Shown here: in pieces, positions 54,963 through 64,000 of the stretch
Layout of the letters: the number at the start of each line of letters is the position of its first letter
Position numbering within the stretch: position 1 is the stretch's first letter
NCBI GenBank assembly: GCA_028554645.1
Contig: JAQOOI010000038.1
Span: forward strand, 1 to 64,000
Direction: 5' to 3'
Length of the DNA stretch: 64,000 nt
DNA from: Omphalotus guepiniiformis
Lineage: Eukaryota > Basidiomycota > Agaricomycetes > Agaricales > Omphalotaceae
Made by a program: the position numbers and the translations under genes
The notes under the pieces: model-generated
Told to the model about the DNA's origin: nothing
Databases searched by the model: none
The model's input: only the letters and a program-made list of their open reading frames with translations

Positions 54963-55621
54963 TCACCAGAAGCGGGGATGCAGCATCTTCTCATACCCAT
55001 ACTTCACCATGTCAAAATCTAGCTTCCCACCGCGCGATTGGACGTGTTCGACAAGACGTGTCATTTGCACCTTATCCTTGTAATACTCCTCTCGAATAAT
55101 CTTACTGTCAGGGTGTGAATCAGACAGTTGTTCCTTGCTTTTATATGGGATGCAACGGATGGGAAAGAACATATGGGAAATTGTATCCTCGAGCGGAAGC
55201 TCGCTATCCATCAATTTTCGTGATTTATAAATCTCTAAACAAAGGGATACCACGAATTAGACTAAGTATTGTCTGAAAGAGGATCCGAACTTGGGCACGC
55301 ACCTTCGAGCTCAGGAGCATACCGCTCCAAATTTTTCGGAAGACCACGCTTAAATGAGTCGTAATACATGATAGAGGCTTCGAGAGATAAGGGGCCCTTA
55401 TTCGCGACGGTTTCCGGGTTTCTGAGACTGGAGATGAAGCACAGAAAGTCTTCATTAGAAATCACGTAGCCCATAACCCAGGCATCATTCGACGGCCGCT
55501 TCTTGGAACGTTTCGCAGAAGACGAATTAGATTTCTTCTTCGAGGACTCCTTCTTCACCTTGGTTTCTGTGGGGAGTTCGGGGTCAGTCGTTGCAAGAGG
55601 TGGAATTGTGGTGGTAGACAT
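54963..55621 (-). CDS. Unknown paralog family, copy 8
   Basis: Two exons (55621-55303, 55234-54963), 196 residues. The N-terminus MSTTTIPPLATTDPELPTET equals copy 5, and block 1 is WVMGYVISNEDFLCFISSL as in copy 4. Block 2 is SHMFFPIRCIPYKSKEQLSD and LVEHVQSRGGKLDFDMVKYG. Sequence features are thus shared across both halves of the cluster, which suggests gene conversion or repeated exchange between copies. The stop TGG-TGA overlaps the donor-like GTGATG before the tail at 54890. Confidence 0.7.
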
Positions 55622-55637
55622 GGAGAGAGCAGAGAAA

Positions 55638-55656
55638 GGTCCCGTGATCGTGGCCC
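55638..55656 (-). promoter_or_regulatory. Conserved motif, copy 8
   Basis: On the minus strand, GGGCCACGATCACGGGACC lies about 20 bp before the ATG at 55621. It is identical to copy 1. Confidence 0.55.
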
Positions 55657-55686
55657 ACTGGTGACTGGTGGTTTTCTCGCAATTTC

Positions 55687-55890
55687 ACACGCCGGGCGAG
55701 CTTGATCGCGAACTTCAGTCTTCCTTTCGTTCAACGTTTTCCATCACTCCCTGACGAGCCTACCATTTTTCTAGCCTCCCTTGATGGTTGGGAATGCAAT
55801 TCAACAATCAATGAATTAGTAATGTTCAATCTAATATAAGTATGCATTTGAGTGAACGCGAGACTCGGGAGCTGTATAAAAGTCGTAAGT
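55687..55890 (+). repeat. Direct repeat R2 at the right end of the second paralog cluster
   Basis: R2 is the partner of R1 (50493-50700), in the same orientation with small indels. Together they bracket about 5 kb. Confidence 0.75.
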
Positions 55891-56378
55891 GTTGGGGGAA
55901 AGGAATATGTAGTTCTATTGCAAACATTAACGTTAACTCTTATTACTGCACCGAGAAAGATAAATCCAACTCACCTTAAATAGTTTATGATAGGTTTATC
56001 GTCATCAGATATCCCCTAGTAAATCAAGAATGAAAAAAGTAAATATTGATTCTACTTCGAGGAAGACTATTTGATACAGACGACATTTAAAAGCGTTCAA
56101 GATGTAGCGAAAACAGCCATTCAGAGAGAACGACTCGAAAGAAGAAGCAAAGAAACGGAAAGAAAACAGGCAACGCCGCAATATGAAGGAGGAGAAGTAG
56201 ACCTACGTACATGCATTATGCATGCATTGCACTGCACATCATCCATTGAATTTCATGACACACTGAACATCGCACAATCATATCCATGCATAACAATCCA
56301 TGAGCTCTAAGACATCGTGACGGAGGGGAACGGAGGGAGGGGTGGAGAGGAAAGAGGAAGAAGTTGATTGAGACCCAT
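55891..56378. other. Intergenic, no gene supported
   Basis: AT-rich sequence with a short plus-strand open frame (56071-56310) lacking features. It marks the return to single-copy sequence. Confidence 0.45.
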
Positions 56379-58420
56379 CTAATTACGCACGAACAAGAGC
56401 GAAATGATGATTTCAATCCCGTTCATACCAAGCAAAGACCAAAACGATGCCGAGTATCCAACGTATTGTGATACAGTGTCCGTTGCTCGGCCTTGGTTCA
56501 CAGCGAGGGTTATTGAAGAAACGACTAATAGCGTAATTGGTAAGTACAGTCGATAAAGAAGAGAAAGTGGAGAGTGAGAGTAAAACAAACTCACTAGCCA
56601 ACCCAAGCGTAGCACCAACTTGATAACTCGTAAACATAACCGCACTAACAACACCTTCCTCACCATCTCTAACACCATCCATAACAACAATCGTACTACC
56701 CACAAGGGCAACACCCACTCCCAGCATACCCACAATCATCGCTGGTACCATGTATGGCCAATACTTTGACGGTTCATTCGCTAAAGCAAAGAGGATAGAG
56801 CCGATTGCCATGAATAGTTGGCCTGAGATGAGGAGAACACGTCGGGAGAGGTAGGGAGCGACGAATCCTGTACCGTAGGCTGTTACGCCTGCTGCGATAC
56901 CGAATGGTAAACATCTGATGGCTGCGTTCAGAGTTGAGTGGTGCCAGAGGTCCTGTGGAGGTGCATCATCATCGTCAGTGAGCTAAGGGAGAAGATTCGT
57001 TGGATGTATTAAGGGTACTTACGGTGAAAATCTGCACGAGCTGAAGTTCACAAGCGAAAGCCCACCAGTAAATACTCCACCCATAAAAGAACAAAGGCGT
57101 AAAGTTCTTATTCGTCCATGTCCTAGGTGGTAGAGCTGGGTCCTTGACTATCCGCTCGATAAACAAGAAACCACCGAATAGGAAGATCGATATTATGAGA
57201 GGTGCGATGACACGTGCGGAGCCCCAGCCTGGTTATTTTGAGTTCCGTGTAATTGAACGTTAAACGCGATGGGAGGGAGGAAGTAAAGAGCAAGGAGACG
57301 AACCTGTTGCACTACCCTCCGAAATAGCAAAGACGAACAAGATGAGCCCGGCGGTCAAACTGAACACACCGGGGTAATCAAGTGCTTTTTTCTCACCCTC
57401 CGAGTCGGTATGATTTGGTAGGACGAACCAGGAGGCGAGAGCGAATGGGATGATGATAATAGCGAGGAGGTAAAACACTTTTTTTGTGTGAAACGTCAAT
57501 CAACTGTGGATCACGTATAATGATTCATGGTACTCACCCCAACGCCATGAAGCCAAACTCGCTAAAACACCTCCAACGATGAACCCAACACATGTTCCAG
57601 TCGCACCGAAAGCACCGTATATCGAGTACGCTCGACCACGCTCGACTGGATCAGGCCATGTAAGTCTAATCATCGCTACAGCTGACGGAACATTCATTGC
57701 AGCACCTGTAACGCACGAATAAATAAATCCTCATCAACTCAAGGCAAATGAACAAATGAAAAATAAACGCACCGATACCCTGAGCCGCACGTAAAACGAT
57801 TGTCATGATGGGATTGACACTCGCAGCGATGGGTATACTAAGCAACCCCACCCAAAGGAAACCTACGACGAACACGGGTTTTGGATGGAACATATCGGAA
57901 ATACGACCGGAGATTAACATGAAAGCTGCGAATGTTAACGTGTATGCTGATAACACCCATTGAAGTTCATTAGCTGAGAATCCAAGATCTGCTCCGAGCT
58001 ACATGAGTAAAGAGGAGGAAATTCATTCAGTACACACGCATATAAAGGCCGCCGCAGAGCAGAAGTATGGATACGCACTGCAGGTAAAGCAACGATTGCA
58101 GCACAAGCATTGAAGATATCAAAGAATTGAGCACCAGCAAGACAGACAAGAATGAAGTTTTTCCTGATTCGCGAAATCTTCGGTACTGAATCATCACTGG
58201 AAGGTTCAGCGGAGGTTTCGACACCAGATTTTTCTACTTTGACGACTGTTTCGGAAACATCTGAATTCCTCTTCGACGAGCCTTCACCTTTAAGGTCTTC
58301 TTCTTCTTTAACCGAAACAGTACTCCCTCCTTGGCCTGGAGAATACGCACGGTGGCCCTCGATACTATCGGCTGGTACTGGAGATGGACTAGAAACTTCT
58401 TGAGCGGGCGCCGCAGACAT
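56379..58420 (-). CDS. MFS transporter, drug:H+ antiporter type
   Basis: Seven exons: 58420-58079, 57998-57773, 57705-57538, 57477-57304, 57228-57023, 56952-56595 and 56524-56379 (539 residues). A ~110-residue cytoplasmic Ser/Glu-rich N-terminus precedes the first helix (NFILVCLAGAQFFDIFNACA). Motif A is GRISDMFHPKPVFVVGFLWV, the helix 4 Arg lies in IVLRAAQGIG, and the antiporter motif C is GAFGATGTCVGFIVGGVLA. This pattern fits the fungal DHA families that export toxic compounds or metabolites from the cell. Helix-rich exons 4-6 bring the total to about 12-14 membrane spans. Its substrate is not readable. A TTTATATCA element near 58577 may be the core promoter. Confidence 0.85.
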
Positions 58421-60108
58421 GACAGCTGAAGATTTCGAGGGAAAAGATAAGAACACGTAAAGAAGGATGGGATCACTTGACTTGACTTTTTGAAGGGGAA
58501 AACACAAAAAATGCAAGTGAAACGAGGCCCTGAAGGGCAAGAACGAACTCAAGAAGGGGCTGTCAATCGACATGAAGGGCTTTTATATCAACGATACCGG
58601 CAAGGAACGTTATTCAGCGCGGGGACCGTATCTGAGTTTGATGTAAGAATTGAAAATCACAACATCACCGCCGGTTGCCTAACGAGGGGGTTCTAGGAAG
58701 TGTCCCTGCATAAGGCAAGTGCATCCCCAATCGTCGCCGACCGTGTACATAAGCCGTTTGCCGTGGAATGTCATTTAACAAGATGGAGTGATACCCGCAC
58801 CTATTCTCTGAACAAAATCAGTGTTCCTTAGGAGCAGGCCAGACTGTAGGCTCAGCACCCATAAAACAAGGTCGAAAGTTTCCAAAACTCTCCAAATTCT
58901 CCTCCGAGTGAAACCGCTCTTGCCGACGGTATCTTTCTCGATCAATTCACCCGGGGTAGGTGGCTGTGCTAAATATCCTACGTGAGGTCGGTGAGCCTTC
59001 TCCTATATATGCTTATAAGATATAACATCCATAATTCTATGTCTTTGAAAGAGCTCTGCTGGTTCTCTCTAGTACCTCAACTGACTCTTGGAGGTATGTT
59101 CCTGCCCTCGCACCCAATGAAGATGTCAGAAAGCTTAAGCTCGCTCTTCGGCTCAAAACTTCCCGAAAGTTCTCTCGCTGTGAATCGTCATCCTGAGATT
59201 CGTTCTGAATAGTTGAACGAGCTGACAAAATGATACGTACTCGTCTGCTGCTTCGATACTGGAATGGAGATGAACTGGAATGTTTAAGTTAAAGCCGTGT
59301 TTACCGCAACTTACACACCTACTCTTGCACTGTTGGCCCCGACCTGGAAGCGGATCGACGAACTGAATAGATCTTACTTTGTGAGGCTGATACTTACAAA
59401 GGTTTGTCTCAATTCCGTGATCTCGAGGTCAGTGCTGATATCATTGATACACCAAAAATACCTCAATGAATGACATACCATATGCATATACATTGTCTTA
59501 CGGACGTGAAGACTTGAAAGCATCGCTTGTTCGTTGACAGCCGCGTTGCGTGGTAGACGTTGCCTCGGGAAGTTGTGTACTAAGCAAATCGTAGGAACCG
59601 TGCAAATCAATACACTTACCGCCATGCACGAGAACGTTCGTCCGATTTGAAAGTGGAGAGGATGAAGCACCGGAATGGTGTAATTCCCGAGTGTTACCAG
59701 TTGTAGCTTCGTATACATGACTACACCTGCAATGCAAGTGTGTTGCCCTATATATAGAGGAACTTTCTGTCGAAAGAATTGGGTCGTTTTTCATTTCTGG
59801 GGCAAAAGTATAAACACTACTGCACCGAATGTACAGGAGGGTCGTCAGTCAGCCAAGGTTCAAACCATGTATACAAAAGAGTACATACCATTCTGATCAG
59901 TCTTACTTGAACTCTGTAGGGCGCTCGTGTATGGTGGCGGTAACGCAAGGCGCCGGGCGGCAAAAGAATCTTCTTCGGCAGGCGTTTGTGAAATTAAGCG
60001 CTTGCGCTCAGCCTCAGTCTACTATGTAGTAGTACAGAATCTTTTGCTTCAAACGAACATACAAAGAAAGAATACACATCTTACACTCATCCTTCACAAC
60101 AACACTAC
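58421..60108. other. Long intergenic region, no gene supported
   Basis: About 1.7 kb. Open frames at 58982-59212 (+), 59037-59228 (-) and 59374-59794 (-) overlap each other and lack recognisable features or consistent introns. A tiny unrecognised gene cannot be excluded. Confidence 0.4.
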
Positions 60109-61954
60109 TCACCCAATTACCCCATCCTTCCTCAACCTCCCCACCTCTTCCTCCGTCAACCCCAACTCATCCTTCATAACCTCATCCGTATGAAACCCAA
60201 GCTCAGGTCCAGCCCATCTCGTCTCCGTATCACATCCTTCAAGTAAAGGAACCGTCCCCGTCATCTTAACCTTCCACCCCTCTCCTCTGAGTCCCCTACT
60301 TCCACTTCCACCGTGACCCCCAACCCAAACATCCTCAATCGCACCACGAGCAACAACCTGTTCATTCTCTACAACATCCTTGACACTAACAACCCTTCCC
60401 ACCGGTACACCCGCATCATTCATAACCCTAACAACTTCTTCCGCAGTCCGCCCACTTGTCCAGTCAGAAATCCCCTTCTCAATCTCTGCTTGACGTGAAA
60501 CTCGATGATGATTCTGTTGGAAGGATGGGCCGGTTAGATCTGGACGTTGGATAGCGTTCATTAGTCGGTTGTATATCGTATCGCCGTTAGCTCCGATTAC
60601 TATGTATGAGGGAATTGTGGGGGAGTCTGTGTTTGGAAGACATGGGTATGCGTTTGTGGGTACAATTCCAGTTATGGAGGAGCCGGAGGGACCTCGAATC
60701 TATGAATTTTTTGTCTTATAAGGACACGAAAACTTTGTACGATGTATAGAGGCGTACCTTTCCTTTTCGATCGTATTCCGGAACGATCCCCTCCATCAAA
60801 TTGAGCATACTATTTCACAGCAACATACTCAGACACGAACCCTGGAAAAAAAACCATACCAGCTCACCTTTCCAAAATACTAACATCAACCGTAACCCCT
60901 CCTTCCCTCCCACTCCGCTTCCTCTTCTCCCTCGACAACAACGCAAGTACCTGCAGCACAACACAAACCAAATTCTAAGCACCCGGACCCTCATCACACA
61001 AAAAGAACACCCACAGTCCCAAAAGCCGCATGAATACCCGCAACCGAATCACCTAGACTAATATTAGGCCTAACAGGCGGTCCAGCCAACCCGCCCGTCC
61101 GCGCATCAGGAAACCCATTAATATAGCGAAACCCTGATTCAGCCTCGCATACTGATGCGTAACCTGGCCGTGGAGCCCAAGGACCTGATTGACCGTACCC
61201 GCTTACGCGGGTGAAGATGAGGGAGGGGTTGTGTGGGTGGAGGTGTTCTGGGCCGAGAGACCATTTTTCGAGGGCTGTAGTTTGAGATTTTATAGTTTAT
61301 TAGTGGGTTGGGTTATGGAAGGGGACGGGAAGGGAAGACGTTAGGGAGGGGCGTACTTCCTGGTTTGAAGTTTTCGAGTAGGACGTCGCTTTTGATAGCT
61401 AGTCGTTTTACTAGCCTATAACAAGGTTCGAATACCTCAATGAGCACACGAAAGAAAAAACGCGAGATATCGATACGCACTCTCTCCCCTCCACCTTCCT
61501 CAAATCAATCACAACGCTTTTCTTATTCCTCCCTATACTCCTAAACCACGGACTAGTCCCATCTACATCCAACTCGCGCCATATACGGAGTGGGTCTCCT
61601 ACGTTTGGTGGTTCGATTTTGATGATTTCTGCGCCGAATTGCCTTTTGGGCAGGGGTAAAGAAGGGCGAGTCATCCAAGAGCATCCCACGTACCCGAGTA
61701 ATTGTCCTGCGAAAGGACCAGCGACTAGTTGACCCATCTCTAGGACGCGTATACCCGATAGAGGAAGGTCATCGGGTTTTGCGGTAGAGCTTGTGCTGAG
61801 AGCGCGTCTACGAAGCGTTGCGGTGAAGGTTATGTACTGTAGTTTCAACGTAAGAGAATAAGAATTAGAACGAGGGACTTTACCGATCCACGCGTAAAGA
61901 GAAAGAACGAGAGATATGCTTTACGGGGGATGAACGTAGTATCCTGAAGGACAT
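60109..61954 (-). CDS. Class III CoA-transferase (CaiB/BaiF family), probably mitochondrial
   Basis: Eight exons: 61954-61925, 61836-61694, 61642-61481, 61415-61357, 61274-61000, 60950-60868, 60809-60758 and 60699-60109 (464 residues). The first exon (MSFRILRSSP) is an inference from a GTAAAG donor; with exon 2 (FTATLRRRALSTSS) it forms a mitochondrial presequence. Family landmarks: IRVLEMGQLVAGPFAGQLLG, FGAEIIKIEPPNVGDPLR, SIGRNKKSVVIDLR, LLENFKPGTLEKWSLG, FTRVSGYGQSGPWAPRPGY, and NISLGDSVAGIHAAFG with the catalytic Asp of L-G-D-S. These enzymes move CoA between carboxylic acids (formyl/oxalyl or glutarate/succinate types). Which acids are used here is not clear. Confidence 0.85.
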
Positions 61955-62696
61955 CCTATCAAGTGTCGAGCATGAGCTTGAGAATTAGAATCGAGACGAG
62001 TATTGTTATATCATGAGAAAATTCGGCCGAAGGTGCTTGGGGCATTCTGAATTGTGGGGAATGCAATGCAACAGGAAAATCCGGGGCAAATCGAGGTCGG
62101 TATTGTCGGCCGAAAGGTCACGCTGCTTTTCGGTCAATCGCTCCGACCTCTTTTCGCGGTCAAAGTCATCTGATGAAGCAGGCGCGTCATCATATTCTTT
62201 GCTAACTCATCGACATCTTCTGCTCTGCATGAAAACCCTCCTAAGTATTCACAAATCACTCCCACCCGGGCTGATACTGTATCTATATAACCCCGGATCC
62301 CGGAACTATCCCTACATCCATACGTACTCTTCGGTATTGAAGGCAAGGCTCGCCACATCGACATCGTGCACTGATTTCTAGTTCATATACTAGACTTTCT
62401 AGCCCCTCTAACGTACTGACGTACTAACGCTTCTGAGAGTCCTGCTGACTCTCCTTGTCGTTATTCGAATTCATTCATGTTTTGATAATCATCCTACAGT
62501 ATACTTTCATACCAAGTTCGCCGTTTCGGATGTACTTCGGAAAATTGCAGGATAGTACGATAAGTAACTTGAAGGAATGGCAGTAAGTATATAAGGTATG
62601 CGGCATTGGCAAAGTGAACGAACTCAGGCTCTTTGTTTTCCCTTTGTACAATCATCCAAACACTAACTAACTACGTAGAACTACTAGGTACCCATC
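61955..62696. other. Divergent promoter region
   Basis: About 0.75 kb between the CoA-transferase (-) and the DUF1479-type gene (+). TATATAAG at 62588-62595 fits the latter. The open frame at 62013-62381 has no support. Confidence 0.5.
62588..62595 (+). promoter_or_regulatory. TATA box of the DUF1479-type gene
   Basis: TATATAAG lies about 100 bp before the ATG at 62697. Confidence 0.4.
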
Positions 62697-64000
62697 ATGT
62701 TCAGACTCGCGCGCGTATCCCGAGCCAGCCCCACCATCTCACGCAGAGCCCCAGCTATCCGGACAACTGGCGACTTGCTCAAGCCTTGCTTAGCCTTGGG
62801 CGCACGTACCGTGGCCACTGCATCAGTATCACCCACGGATGTAAACTCGGATGTAACAAGCCAGAGTACAAGACCTCAAAAGACCGACGGAACGATCCAA
62901 GCATTATTCTCTTCCTTAAACCCATTAATCACACATACCCTTCCTGATCGATTTTCAGATTTGAAGAAGGAGCTTTGGAGGGATGTGTTGATTGAGTCAT
63001 GGAGGGAGGTTCTTGGTGAACTTGAGGTGAGTACGGAGGAGATTGTTGAGCGTGGGTCTGAGGTGGGTTTGATTCTTTCCGACTTGGAGTCGTTTGGATT
63101 GACAGGGTGTTGGCTGACGCGGATACGATACGAAGATGATCCCTCGGGTTAGTTATGAAGAGTTGAGTGGGCCCGGTGGGCTTAAGGGCGAGAAACTGGA
63201 TCAGGTGAAGAAAACTGGGGTTGTTGTTGTTACTGGTGCTGTTCCTAAGGAGGTACGTATAAACTGGAATACTTACTATGTAGTCATGATCAGTGGGTCC
63301 GTGACTTACTTGTTGTTTTATAGGAAGCTCTTTCTTGGAAGAAAATGATTCAAGATTACGCGGCTTTGAATAAAGATCTCGTACGAGGTAGGTAATCACA
63401 GTTGACGTTGAATCCCTAACCCCGCGAACTCTTCTCACTTCCTACTCCTACCTATCCACACCACGTAGGTTTCCCCGAACACGACGTCCAAGTCTTCGAA
63501 CTCTACAACACCAAATCCCAAACCCTCGCCCGTACCCACCCCTCGATCCTCCAAACTCAAAAATCTCTCCTGTCCTTATGGCACACCACCACCACCACCA
63601 CCAACACCACCACCAACACCAGCCCAAGCAGCGAAATAAGCCTCACAACACCAATATCATACTTTGATCGCTTGCGTATACGAAAACCAGGTGACACGAC
63701 ATTCACTCTCGGACCGCATATTGATGGGGGGGCAATTGAACGATGGGAGGATGAGGGGTTTAGGGCTTGTTGGGGGAAGATACTTAGTGGGAGGTGGAGG
63801 GATCATGATTCGTTTGATGCGGGGGTTAGGTTGCGGGTGAGGCAGGATATGTATAATGCTCCGTGAGTCCAACTTCATGCGTGACTCGGACGGAGGAATA
63901 CTAATGATTGGGGGGATACAGGAACCAATGTTCAGTATTCAGACCCTGGCAAGGATGGACATCAATGTCAAGTACAGGTCCAAACGAAGGAACACTTCGT
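62697..64000 (+). CDS. DUF1479-type dioxygenase-like protein (partial, runs off the window)
   Basis: Visible exons: 62697-63062, 63136-63252, 63324-63387, 63469-63862 and 63922-64000, in phase. The N-terminus (MFRLARVSRASPTISRRAPA) looks like a mitochondrial presequence. The body shows RVSYEELSGPGG, KKTGVVVVTGAVP, EEALSWKKMIQDY, a low-complexity Thr/Asn stretch, LGPHIDGGAIERWED with an H-x-D pair of the type that binds Fe(II) in cupin-fold 2-oxoglutarate oxygenases, and NQCSVFRPWQGW at the window edge. DUF1479 proteins are presumed dioxygenases of unknown substrate. The C-terminal part, with the second metal His, lies outside the window. Confidence 0.8.

Noticed and set aside
59037..59794. 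Set of minus-strand open frames in the 58.4-60.1 kb gap
   Set aside because: They overlap, lack family features, and I could not join them with sensible introns.
1..64000. CRISPR arrays, rRNA genes, bacterial operons or riboswitches
   Set aside because: No regularly spaced repeats with unique spacers and no conserved rRNA segments were seen; all genes are of spliced eukaryotic type.

Overview
This window looks like chromosomal DNA of a filamentous basidiomycete, most likely an agaricomycete. Almost every gene is split by introns of about 48-90 nt with GT..AG ends and in-phase joins. The families present are typical of these fungi: carbohydrate-active enzymes (a PL14-type polysaccharide lyase and a pectin methylesterase), DUF6593-type and DUF7330-type proteins, an F-box/leucine-rich protein, an SRA-domain protein, a GNAT-ankyrin fusion and a fungal HNH nuclease. 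I could not assign a genus. All gene models are read by eye from splice signals, frame and family resemblance; no database search was possible.

Layout. 1-3045: a putative mobile element with ~0.53 kb inverted arms around an AT-rich four-exon gene. 3.8-16 kb: PL14 lyase, pectin methylesterase, DUF6593 protein, FAD-linked oxidoreductase, a small helical protein, a scrambled intron-free PL14 remnant, and an ankyrin-type protein. 17.2-23 kb: three paralogous DUF7330-like genes, two on the minus strand and one diverging. 23.3-25.9 kb: an 11-exon SRA-domain gene with a long acidic tail. 26.7-34.5 kb: an F-box gene with an in-frame stop, a flavin reductase-like gene with a frameshift, a PrpF-family isomerase and a lactonase-like beta-propeller.

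34.8-55.6 kb is the unusual part. Eight copies of a small gene family that I do not recognise lie on both strands, together with two copies of an SDR gene, a duplicated tail of the lactonase gene, shared upstream and downstream blocks, and a direct repeat of ~0.2 kb at one end of the block. An HNH nuclease gene, a Ser/Thr-rich membrane sensor-like gene and the GNAT-ankyrin gene sit between the two halves. The copies share a 17-bp motif just upstream of the start codon and a conserved third-exon acceptor. The C-terminal exon stays widely open in only one copy and is decaying in the others. This is the best candidate for an undescribed, lineage-specific gene family.

56.4-64 kb is ordinary again: a seven-exon MFS transporter, a class III CoA-transferase, and the 5' part of a DUF1479-type dioxygenase-like gene that runs off the right edge. 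Three genes carry a one-base frameshift and one a nonsense codon. These could be true pseudogenes or base-calling errors, and reads or transcripts would decide.
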